Shown: in pieces, positions 33,512 to 44,472 of the stretch
Numbering within the stretch: position 1 is the stretch's first letter
Layout of the letters: each line of letters starts with the position of its first letter
Program-made: the position numbers and the translations under genes
Assembly (NCBI GenBank): GCA_026119935.1
Contig: JALRMH010000010.1
Coordinates: 620,001-684,000, forward strand
Reading direction: 5' to 3'
DNA from: Endothia cerciana
Taxonomy: Eukaryota; Ascomycota; Sordariomycetes; Diaporthales; Cryphonectriaceae
DNA: 64,000 bases
Notes under the pieces: model-generated
The model's input: only the letters and a program-made list of their open reading frames with translations
Database searches by the model: none
What the model was told of the DNA's origin: nothing

Positions 33512-34209
33512 GGACAGACAGCTGTGGACCTCAAGAAGAAAAAAAAGGGTATGAGATGCAGGAAGGACCCTAGGTCTACGCCAGCAGACTCATATCGCAG
33601 GCGGGAATTTTCTGGGCCAAGGTTGGGGGGGTGGGGTGTATTGGCTGACCCTGCTACGGGTATGTTTGGAGGGGCACCTGAATTTTTTTCAGGGTCGTTA
33701 CATTACATAAGCAATGGGATCAGTTCACATGTCATTAGCACTGCGAGATGTGCTTCTCGATTGCAGCAGGTCAGAACAAGAAAAAAATTGTTTGTGATCT
33801 CACGTGGTGCGCGAGGAAAAGGTGAGGAGAACATCTCGTGGTATTAGACCTATATTCGCTGCTTGGTACTGGGACTATCGCTAACACACTCACGCTCAGA
33901 TATGTATTAACAACTTGCACAAGCCGCTCGCCAGTGCGAGACCAGCAACCATAACTTCCCAGATCACCTGTAGAGATCACCTGTGAAGCGCCTTGTCGAT
34001 AGGTTATGCACACGAGAAAACAGCCATGGTTCTTTGGCGTGCTTAAGATGGGCTGTTCTCCCAAGGCCCTGCCCTGTTGTCAAGTTTGAGACTGTCTTGC
34101 CGCAGGCACGGCTGGCAATCCAGCCGTGAGTCAAATCCAACAAATCCAACCTGCGAACACACCAGGGTCATCGCCTGGAGGACAGGCTCCTGCAGTCTGC
34201 TATGGGCAT
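33512..34209. promoter_or_regulatory. Promoter of TTC27-like gene and 3' region of GYF gene
   Basis: About 700 nt between two genes on the minus strand. A G-rich run (GGTTGGGGGGGTGGGG, near 33621-33640) is the only striking element. No gene. Confidence 0.45.
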
Positions 34210-37200
34210 CTATTTCTTGCCCTTCTTGCGAGGGACAATCTTGAACCCAGCAGCGCCGACAACATCGGCGTCCTTGGGCTGGCTTGAAGAACCGCCTTTC
34301 TTGGCCACTTCGGACCAGCCTCCACTGGACTTTGGATCACTGACAGGGACAGGCTCGAAGACCCCCTTCTCGGCCTGTTTCTTGCGTCGGATGTACTCCT
34401 GTGCAAGGTGACGAGGATCAACGGAGCTATCGGTGGAGAGCCCCTCGTAGAGAATGAGCTCGACAATTTCCTTATCCACCGTACCCACCTCGCTTATATG
34501 GTTGGCAACGAGTTCAACTTTGTCGGTAGCCTTGATTCCACGAGATAGCTCTCCCTTGAACCACTTCTGCAGCGCGGCATGAGCGTCACTGACAGAATTC
34601 ACCTTGGTGCTCGCTGCAGCAACAGGCTTGACCTGGTGCTGGACTACTTGAGGTGTCGCGGTGCGGACAGTGGCTGCGCTAACCGAGCGAGTCTGAGGTC
34701 CCATAGGGGCCTTGACTTTGCCTCCAGCTCCAACCGTAGACCAACCACCCGCAGCCGGGGGGGCAGCACCGACGGCTGCGGCGGCGGCTGCTGCAGTCGC
34801 GATACCGGGCGGACCGGACTTGCTGGCGAGATCTGCATAGCGCTTGCCCAGACTGAGCGCACCCTGAGACACGCCCGATTGAGAAGTCTGCTCCTTGACT
34901 TCCTTGAGCTTGCGTGCCTCCTCCTCTCGCTGAATCTCAAGCATCGACTTCTTGCCGGATGTCGAAGTGCCCGCACCACTAGCAGCAACGCCCACGACAC
35001 CAGGCTTGGCAGCAGCGACGGGTTTAGACCATGGACTCGACGCCGCAGGGGCCGGCGAACCGCTGCCCCAGGTGCTGTTGCGGGGAAGCCCCGGTGCGAC
35101 TACGTTGTTGTTCTCACGCTCCTTGGCCGCCATGGCCTCTTGCTCCTGAGCGGCTCGGCGGCGCCTTGCCTCGTCCTTGGCGGCCCTCTCATGAGCCTCT
35201 GCTTCCTGTATCGCCTTAATGCTCGGTCCCTTTTGGGCCTCGCTGCCAGGTTCCCGAGCCCATGGTGCTAACGGTGGAGGTTGAGCAGCGGTGGCTGAGC
35301 CAGGGGCAGCGCTGTCGGGCGTTTGACTCTGGGACCGTGTCTCGATGTACTGATTCGCAATGTTGGATCGACGCTGGGCAGTAGGGGCGGGGAGTGGCGC
35401 GTTGAGAGATGGCAGCGGCGCCGGAAAAGGCATGGGCAGACCCGTCGCAGCGGATTGCCTGGCCCAAGCTTCCTCCTCTTGAGCCTTGCGGTGGGCAGCT
35501 TGGGCGGTCTCGGCCTGCGTCTTCTGCACCTGCTGGGTCAAGGACATGGCCTGTTGCTGCTGCGGCTCTGCTTTCTTGGTCGCAGGCTGCTGCTGTTGAT
35601 AAATGGGCTCCCCGTCCGAAGTGACAATAGCAGCGTCGGACCGATCGACCGCATCGGCATCATCAGCCTGCCCCTTGACTTGCCCAGTTTGAGAAGGGCC
35701 TGGCAGGGCTTCCCCGGCGGTGCGCTGTTGGGTCGGGACGCCTTGATATTCCTGAAATTCCTTCAGCCTCTCTTTGAACCCCTGTGGATCCTCCTCAAGT
35801 TGATCGACGCTTGGGAGCTGGCTCTTGAGGTCTGCCGTAGGACCGACAGGCTGAGGCGGGAACATACCAGAAACGCCACCAGGACCTTGAAGGTTCGCCA
35901 GAAACTGGCGGTCATGTTCATGCACATCCCCGCGAAGATGATCCGGTGTAGCATTCATGGCATTGGGGAGGCCTGGGGCCTTGTGGGCAGCCGAGGCCTG
36001 GTCGAAAAAGCCAGGCGTGGGACCTCCTCCGATCGCGGCGCCGATGGGTGCCTGTGGAGGCATTCCGACTGGGGAGGTGATGCTTCCAAAGCTCGGCTGG
36101 CTCTGCAGACTGTGTACACTCGCCTGGTGCTGTAAGGCACCAGGCACACCAGGGTGTATGCTGCGGAAATGGCCCTGCTGGGATATGTACTCGCGGTGAC
36201 GGGCCGCCGCAACCTGCTCCTCTTGCTTGCGCCGCTCGAGGTTGTTCTGCTCTTCCGCAGTCAGGGTCTTGCCGTAGCTGGGTACAAGTCCCGTCAGCGG
36301 AGGAATCACGACCCTCGAGTCACCTCCGGCGGAGAATGGGCCGCTCTGAGAAGGCGGCCCGTGAGCGATGCCAACCTGAGGCACAAGGAAGGGCTCGCGA
36401 GAGTTGCCGATTCTCCTGATGAGCTGTCCTAAAGGCTCAAACTCGGGATCCTCCAGCTTGCGAACTCGGAGGTCGTTGGTGAAGAAGCTGCCCTTATACC
36501 ATTCATTCATCTCCAACCCGGTGAACGGACCTTGCTGTTGACCCTGAGGATCCATGTAGATCCACCTCATCCGATCAGGCATGACCATAATTCTCGACTG
36601 AGACTGAGGCGGGCCGGGAGCAGCCTGCTCAGATCCAAAGGGAGGCCCCTGACCAGATGTGCCAAAGGCCTGAGACTGTTGGGCGGTTGCGAGTAGGGGT
36701 TGGTTATGCTCGGCGGTACTGAAGACGCCGGGAGATTGCACCTGCGTTTGAGAAGAGGTGAATAGGTCGACGAGGCCGCGACCCATGAGCAGAGGGCTGT
36801 CTGTGTCGCGACTTTGAGGCCCGATCGCGCCCGGCCCCAAAGCGTTTAAGGGATTGTTCTGCCGAAGGTCTGGGACCGAGTCCGTCAGAGGGTCGTGTTC
36901 TTGAGAGTGCATCTGGGCCTGCATGGCGGGAGGGAACAGGGAGCCGAGCTTGCTACCACCCCGGACGGAGCCAGTTCCTGCAAGACCACTGCTGGCTGGT
37001 CCAAACAAGCCTCCCATACCACCCAGGCCTGGCGACTGCATCTCATTACTCATCGGACTAAAGACAGAATTTCCAAAGGCGCTACCAAACCCAGCGCGCT
37101 CGCGATCGGGTGTGGCCGTGGAGAACGCACTAGGCCACCCGCTAATATTGCCCAGGGGGTAATTCTTGGCACCAACGCTGGAGGTCTGGCTGCGGTCGCT

Positions 37201-39199
37201 GCCATCGAACGCGGCAGCAGCGGCGCCAGGGAATCCGCGCATCGAGCCGAAGTTCGAATTCTGTTCGGACGGGCCACCCAGAGCATGGCCCTTGTCAAAT
37301 CCGAGATCCTCGTGTTCGTTGTCGCCACGCTCGGCAGGTGGACTCCGGTAGGGATTGGTCTGCGAGGGACTAGCTGAGGACGCATTCTGTTCCCCGGACG
37401 CACCGAGGTTGAGACCCGACATGCCAAAGTCGCTCGCATTTCCCTTGACCGGAGTGTCGAAGATCTGTGAACCGTGTGTCGTTGGCATGGGCGGAGGACT
37501 CGTGTCTCGAGCACCACCGAGGGCGGCGCTTCCACTTAGCCCCTCATCCCCACCAAAAGGGTCGGTATCGGTCCGTGGGCGGGACCTCCAGGACTGGTTT
37601 GGGTTGCCCGTGTTGGCCAAGCCGGTGACGTTGCCAGGGCCAGGGCCGCTTCCCATGTTCTCGGCACTATCTTTCTTCGAGAAGAAGCGACTACTCGCAG
37701 TACTACTGGCAAAGCCCTTGTCTGCCACGCCAGGGGTATTCAAGGCAAAGTTTCCAAATCCATTGAAGGCAGAAGTGGTAGGTGTCGTGGTGGCAGCACC
37801 CCAGAGTGCCGGGCTTGGAAACCCCGTAGCTCCCGTGGTAGTGCTACGAGCCAGCCCAGCGAATCCGGCCGGCCTGGTAGCAGAATCCGGAACAGGCGGT
37901 TGCTTGTCTTCATATTGAGCCTCATCCTCCTTATTCTCGGGCCCCTTCCTCCCGAGCCAGGACATGTCCAGTCGGCTGGGACCAGCGCTGGTCGGCGAGA
38001 TTAATCCTCCCGGGGAGAAAGGATTGGTATCGGTGGTTTCTCGACGTCGGGTAGCAGGTCTCGGGGCACCCGAGGGTGAGGTCAGGCCTTGAGACATGGA
38101 TTGTTTACGGCCGTTGAGAACCGGACCTTGACCACCATCTTTATTTTGCTGATTCTGCTGCTGCTGCTGCTGCTTGAGGGGGGAATTGACGTCGGACGAG
38201 AAAAGCTAGAGAGAATAGAGGGGATGGTCAGTCACGAGGACATAGAGGGAGCGAAGGAGAGGCAACGGGGATCGCCTCGGAGAGTGAGTGCTGTGCAGGG
38301 TGGTGAAGCGCAGCGCAGTGCGGCACAATGCAATGCATCAAAAAAAAAATTAAAAAATTGGTGTAATGCAGGAGTACCCACCTCTTTCTCATCAGCCGAC
38401 ATGTCCTGTAAGCCAAGTGGGACCGAGCTTGCTTCGGCGTTCCAACAGACGGTAGGGTCGTTATGCGTGTTCGCGTCATTGGGCTTGCCCCAGCCTCTGG
38501 AAAAATGACCATTCATATGGCCGCCGGGATTGAAGCCTGCCATGAGCAACGAGTTCACGTCAACCACGTGGGACCCTGCAGCAACAGTCCGGGCGACGTC
38601 CAGCAGCTCCTCTTGACAATACTTGCCCGTGGCCGAATCCGCCGTGTTGGCGAACTGGGTCACAGCAGAGGCGGGAGGATCGCTCACGGCGGGAGGGAAG
38701 GAGGTGTCTAATGCAGCAGCGGTGGTGTTGGCGGGCTGGTTGTTGTAGTTGTTGAAAGGGGTTGTGGAGGATCGGCGGAGGATGGCAGTTCCATTAGAAC
38801 GACCGTCGCGTCGTAGCCTAGATGGTAGAGAGGAGGGGACGCGTCAGAACATGCCGATTTATGAGGATGGACAGGGTGGGAATGTGAAGTGTCTACTGCT
38901 TGAGATGAGGTTGTATGCAGAGATGGATTCTAGGGAGGGAGAGGGGGTGAAAAGACACCGTCGTGACGATCCCTTGTAGCTCAGATGATCGTTTGGGAAG
39001 GGGTTGGAGGTAAAGACGATGTGACAGAAGAGGTGACAGGGCAGGGTGGACAGGTAGATGGACGAGGTGTTGCGGATTGGACTCACCAGTCGCTACTTGA
39101 GCTTCCACGAGAATCACCTCGGCCGCTATTGCGATCGCGACCCGAGTTCTGGCCTGCTGCAGCTGAGGCGAAGCTCGAAGGCAGACTCGGACCGGGCAT
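34210..39199 (-). CDS. GYF-domain protein (Smy2/GIGYF-like)
   Basis: Three exons, 39087-39199, 38382-38817 and 34210-38205, give 1514 aa. The first starts MPGPSLPSSFASAAAGQNSG, a Ser/Arg-rich N-terminus; introns are 269 nt (GTGAGT...TCTAG, phase 2) and 176 nt (GTGGGT...CTCTAG, phase 0). The GYF domain is at about 728-790: WIYMDPQGQQQGPFTGLEMN, EWYKGSFF, then LGQLIRRIGN. It binds proline-rich peptides (PPG phi), and homologues act in mRNA decay, translation repression and vesicle traffic. The rest is long, disordered, with Gln-rich patches (including a six-Gln run at the start of exon 3), Pro-rich stretches and a coiled, Glu/Arg-rich segment (about 1080-1110), ending in a basic tail (IVPRKKGKK). 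Confident domain and gene model. Confidence 0.9.
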
Positions 39200-41449
39200 T
39201 GTGATTGTGAGTGTTGAACGAGCTGGTGGAGGCAGCGCGACAGGCTGGTCGGGGGCAGATCCGAGGCAAACGGGATCGATTGGGAGGAGCGCGCGATAGA
39301 ATGGCTGCTCGTTGTGTAATATCGTCTTGTCTTGTCTGCGATGATATTAGACGTCGAGGGAGATGACTCGGGATACGACTCGGGAGGTCCAGGACTGGTG
39401 ATTCAAGAGCTGCACACACGGACACTCGAGGTTGAAGATCAGTATCAGGCGTGATCGACAGTCAAGGTCGGCTGGCAGGAGGCTGTTGTGGTGTGGTTTG
39501 TGGGGGCTATGCTCGCAGGTTGGGACGTGTTCGCAGTAGTGCTTGTCCAGAAGGCATATGATGTGAACTTCTGTGGTTGCTATGGTTGTTGCTAGAGGTG
39601 GCGCCGGCAGGTTGTGATCACTTGGAGATGCTTGAAGAAACCTTTTCGAGAATTCAGTCAAAGAAGGTTAGGTTGAGGTCGGAGGCTGGAAAAATCCACC
39701 CTTCACCTTGCCCCCAAGCGGGTCCGTACCTAGCCACTAGCCTCCCTCCCTGGCTCTGGCCGGCAGGTCTGATGTCGTCAAGGTGCCTCTAGCTTCCACT
39801 GGCGCTCACTGTTGTCTACTGCCTGGGCTGAGGCTTGGCACCTGTCCACAGGGGGCAAGGATAGACTCTACAGGGCTGTTGGCATACCGCAGGGGTCACC
39901 TGCTGGCAAAGACTCTGCACTGCACAGCAGTCTGCCTCTAACACCTTTCCTACTACGGTTATTGGTAGCACGCATAGGTGCCTGTACTATGGTGCCTGTA
40001 CTATGGTGCCTGTGCTATGGTAGTGCTGCCAATTAAGCATCTCTTAGCTGATTGTACCTGCAGCATCACGTGCACACCCACGTGCATCCTCATCATATTT
40101 CTCTGCCTCGTCTCCCTTCTCCTTCGTACCATTTCCCCCCTGAGACTTCACGCACAAGCCCGCCCCCCCAACATGCATGGGAACAACCAAGAACGTGGTC
40201 ATAATCTAGTTGTTTGTGCCGCTTTGGCAGACTCAAGTTCGAAATAGGTTCCAAGGTTCGGTGCTACGATCAACATCCATCAATTTCAGCCTACTTCTCC
40301 AAACAGCTCAAGTCGGTCACTCCATCAGGTTTGTACCCTGACCGGATTGACTGCGTTCTACTTTGCACTTTTTCTCCGTCCATCGCAGGTCTTATTTACA
40401 CATCGAATTCGTCCAATTCTGCCGGATCAGCGACGGCATCCCAGTGCTTGGCCACTAACTCTCGCAGGACGGCATTTTAAGGGCATTTGAGGCTCTAGCC
40501 TTCACTGCATTAGCCTCAGCGTCCTCTGCTCTTTTATATCTCGGGGCCTACCGAGCGCACAAGGGCTGCTAGTGCCGGACCAAACACTGCATTGGCCGTA
40601 ATGCCCTCTACCTCCAGATCTTGATCGTGCCACCGGATCCCTCCTTGGCAGGCTTAGGCCAACTCGATCCCGCGCATAGTGGCTCTCTGTGGTGAGAGGC
40701 CCATCGGCCGCTCTAATGGCGACGCCGTTCCGTTAGGGGGCGATGTCGTGCGAGTGGCTCAGGTCTGCGTCGACATGGCGGAGGAAACTCGTCGTACCCG
40801 CCGGGGCTGGCACCCGTGTAGCAAAACTTGTCCATAGTCGATCTGACGAGCTACGTGGAAGATACACTCACGTTCTGCATGTGTGCGACATGCTCCTGGA
40901 CCGAGAATTGGCAGTGGACCCCCTGTTGCCTCACAGTGCATGTCTGTATATCTAGACAGAAATCTCGGCATCCCGTGCTCTACAGACTAAGGAGTCTCCG
41001 GGTCCTGAGATTGTTGAGAGCCGCCTGCAGTCCTCACTTGCATACGCGGCAAAAGTCAAAAGGGCTAGGGTTGAAAATCTGTTAGGTAATCAGCCTCGGC
41101 ACTCCGTACGTGCTATCTCAATAGACGGATGGCGCAATCTAGACCACAATATGATAGTAATGAGGACCCCAGCCCCGTCTTATCGTGTCGCCTCCGTGCC
41201 TTTGACCGGAGCCGCAGACGCACAGCAATAAAATCTTCCGTGCTGCCCTGCGCTGAAATCGTCTGAAGCTGTTCTTGTTCCCGGAGGACCTGGACCTCCT
41301 CTTCTCCCCGGCCCCGCTCTTCGCCCTCACCACCTCCCTCTCGACTCTCAAGCAGACAGAGACCCCCGGACTCGCGTCTGATTTGACACACGCGCTGGAG
41401 CCTACCCACCTAGCACTGGCACCCTGCTACCTAGGCACCCGAGGACGAC
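39200..41449. promoter_or_regulatory. Divergent promoter region, GYF gene and amino-acid permease
   Basis: About 2.25 kb between two divergent genes. It contains a 14-nt tandem repeat (39977-40018). The part just before the permease start (about 41280-41440) is pyrimidine-rich, consistent with a 5' leader. No other gene supported. Confidence 0.45.
39977..40018. repeat. 14-nt unit repeated three times
   Basis: Unit GGTGCCTGTACTAT, two perfect copies and a third with one change (GTGCTAT). Sits about 780 nt upstream of the GYF gene start. Confidence 0.9.
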
Positions 41450-43376
41450 ATGGACAGCAGTGATGAGGACGTCAATGCCAAGGGGGTGTCGGTGATTGTC
41501 GAGTCTCAAGCCTCCTCCCAGGATAGAGACGTGCTAGCCGACCCTGAATCTCAACGTTCTCCCGATGCCGAGGTTGACGACCACGATGGCGATCTTGTCA
41601 CCGCCATCGAGAACAAAGACCTCAAACGTGGGCTTGCCCAGCGCCACCTCACGATGCTGGGTATCGCAGGGGCAATTGGCACCGGCCTGTTCCTCAGCTT
41701 GGGCGGTGCCATCCAGACGGGCGGTCCCCTAGGCGCCCTCCTCGGCTATGCCATCGTCGGGGGCATCGTGTGCGCCGTACAATTCGCCCTGGGCGAGGTC
41801 ACCGCTTTGTTGCCAGTGAGTGGCAGTCCACAGTCGTGCTGGTCTCTAGGGTCCAACCCAGCTACTAACCACACTACCTTGTCAAGGTCACCGGAAGTTT
41901 TGTCCGGCATGCTGGTTTCTTTGTCGACCCGGCTCTTGAGTTCGCTATCGGGTGGAACTTGGTCTACGGCAATCTGCTCAGTATCCCATCCGAGATTACT
42001 GCCATCTGCGTCCTCTTCGAGTTCTGGACCGACCTGAACAGTGCTGTCTGGGTCGTCATCTTCGTGATTCTGACCGTATTGGTAGGAGTTGCTTTTGTTC
42101 GCGGTGAGTCCTATCTGCTGTCTGATGTGATGAACCGTCTCCTCCTAGATGGAATGCTCGTTTGCTGACCGATTCCAGTCTTTGGGGAGATCGAATATGT
42201 ATTTGCTATCCTCAAAGTCCTCCTGGTTGTCTTCTTGATCATCCTCGGCCTTGTGATCGATCTCGGTGGCGTCCCAGGGACTTCTCGCATCGGTTTCCTG
42301 TACTGGCAGAACCCGGGTCCGTTTGTCGAATATATCGCCACAGGTAACTGGGGCAAATTTCTCGGCTTCTGGAGCGTTATGACCAGCGCCGTGTTCTCCT
42401 TTGCCGGTGTCGAGTCTATCGCCATGGCAGCAGCCGAGACAAAGGACCCTCGCCGTGCCATCCCCCGTGCCTGCAAACAGGTTTTCCTCCGCGTTCTGCT
42501 GTTCTACATGCTCGCAGTCCTCATCGTCGGAATGCTGGTGGCGAGTAACGACCCCCGACTTGGCGACGACAGCGGTACCGCCGCCCAGAGCCCCTTCGTC
42601 ATCGCCGCCAGCGCTGCTGGCATCCGCGCAATTCCAAGTCTAGTCAACGCCATCGTCATCACCAGCGCCTGGAGCTCGAGCAACCAGTCTCTGCTGGCAG
42701 GTACCAGAGTTCTCTACGGGCTGGCGCTCAAAGGACAGGCGCCAAAGATCTTCCTGCGAACCACATCGTGGGGTACACCCTATGTCTGTGTGGCTCTCTT
42801 CACAGTTTTCATGTTCCTCAGCTTCCTGACGTTGAACAACGATGCTATGACCGTCTTCTGGTGGCTCATGGACCTGACCGCGGCCGGTGTCCTGGTTAGT
42901 TGGAGTGCGATCTTGCTGAATCATATTCGCATGAAACTCGCCATGAAGAAGCAGAGCATCCCTGTGGCGAGACTGCCATGGCATAATCCTTGGACCTGTA
43001 AGTTGCACTTCCCAGCGACTACGTTGGACGGTCATCGCTACCACGTGCTGACGTCAGATTTTCTCTGCAGTATACAGCTCCTACTTCGCCTTGTTCCTGT
43101 GTATCACGATCCTCCTCACGAGTGGCTTCAGTGTCTTTACTGAGGGCAACTGGGATCCTGAGACTTTTGTGTCATCTTACTTGTAAGTCAATCGGGCATG
43201 TTCTTTTGGTCTAGGACTCGACTTACGTTGTCTACAGGGATATACCGCTCGTCATTGCTGCGTATTTGATCTGGAAATTCCATAAGAAGACCAAGATTTC
43301 TACTTTGGAGGAGATACCGCTCGAGGACGCTTTGAAACAGGCTGATATAGAAGAGGAAGTGGGATACCACGACTAG
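41450..43376 (+). CDS. Amino-acid permease (GAP1-like, AAP family)
   Basis: Plasma-membrane amino-acid/H+ symporter of the APC superfamily. Five exons: 41450-41815, 41887-42103, 42179-42997, 43071-43182 and 43238-43376. Introns of 71, 75, 73 and 55 nt have GTGAGT or GTAAGT donors and CAG/AAG acceptors with correct phase, giving 550 aa. The cytosolic acidic N-terminus (about 60 aa) leads into LAQRHLTMLGIAGAIGTGLF, the classic family signature. Helices and the loop SVMTSAVFSFAGVESIAMAA, AAETKDPRRAIPRA and ITSAWSSSNQSLLAGTRVLY follow; a short tail ends EEEVGYHD. Substrate range cannot be told from sequence. Regulation by nitrogen is usual for the family but no GATA clusters were verified. Confidence 0.93.
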
Positions 43377-44136
43377 TTAGCATCGACACATACAGGCTCG
43401 AATACTTCGCCAGCAAGACTTTCGGACGTGTGAAATTCCGATCTGGCAACCTCATTTCGAAAACCTTGCATTAATATGATGATACAAGTCTCCTCTACAG
43501 AGACGCACCCCTATACGCAGGCCTCCCGTCTTTCTGGCCGCGATTCTCAGGGGTTTGACCGGGTTGCGATTCGCGAGCATGGCATCAACGCCGGCGGCAC
43601 CTATCCGCCTTCAACAGAGCTCAGCGAACCTTGCAACTATTCCCGACTGTCCGATTTATCACTAGTAGGGTAAATCTGAAGTGAGCTGTCCATAGACAGG
43701 AGTATACAAGATTCCTAGGTATCCAGCTGTCAAGCCGCTGACGCCCCTATCGTTGGCACTCCAGGGGCTGTACAGCATAAGGTGCCATGGTCAACAGTCG
43801 AACAAACGTCCAAGTCGAGCGGCATCTAATCAGAGAGTTATATGCTTGACCATGAACTTAATGATACGGTGGGATCATGTGGGATTGGAAAGGTTGAGCA
43901 CGTCGGGTCATTGCCGCCTGGCCATCGGGGAGTTGATGCAGAGATCTCGTAGTTCGTATTCTGCGCAATCTATATGTTGTAAGATGGATTGATACTGAAT
44001 ATCTCGGTCCATACTGATTCAAATGCATGCGCCCCTACCCAAAAATTACAATCCCCAACTCCGACCGAGGCGCTGAACTCTTTGCTCAGGCCGTCTCGTC
44101 ACCGCATACCCAACCAACTCTTCAATACAGCCAGTT
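43377..44136. other. Intergenic
   Basis: About 760 nt between the 3' ends of the permease (+) and the small membrane protein (-). Nothing further supported. Confidence 0.5.
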
Positions 44137-44472
44137 TTATTTCATCTCTTTCTTCCAACTCAGGACGTTGAAGAGACTTCTCCTCGGGTCGGCCTGGCCC
44201 TCGAACACCTTTCGTCGTGAGGCCTCGCTCTGAGGGTTCTGATATTGAGCAAACATCCGGTCCATGGTCCGCGATTCGATCTGGAGTTGCCATCGGATGA
44301 AGGCGGCCACAGCTGTCAAAGAGACCACCACTGCCACCGCTGGTCCATATCTAATCCGTGACACTCGGGTCAGTTCTCGGTACCCACTTCAAAACTGGGC
44401 CTTTTACCAATATTGCACGTACTTTGTGCCTGGAAGGGGCTTGATGGGCTTGGCGCTGGCGGTTGCGACCAT
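44137..44472 (-). CDS. Small single-pass membrane protein, probably conserved
   Basis: Exons 44423-44472 and 44137-44350; intron of 72 nt (GTACGT...GATTAG, phase 2) gives an 87-aa protein that starts MVATASAKPIKPLPGTKYGP. A membrane helix at about 18-36 (GPAVAVVVSLTAVAAFIRW) is followed by a charged C-terminal half (QIESRTMDRMFAQYQNPQSE, then RRKVFEG). The layout, a short basic N-terminus, one helix and a charged tail, is usual for small mitochondrial inner-membrane proteins, but I do not recognise the family. The spliced, in-phase exons and protein-like composition support a real gene. Confidence 0.7.

Noticed and set aside
38960..38995. tRNA-like A-box (TAGCTCAGATGATC)
   Set aside because: No matching B-box (GGTTCGANTCC) or cloverleaf could be found downstream.
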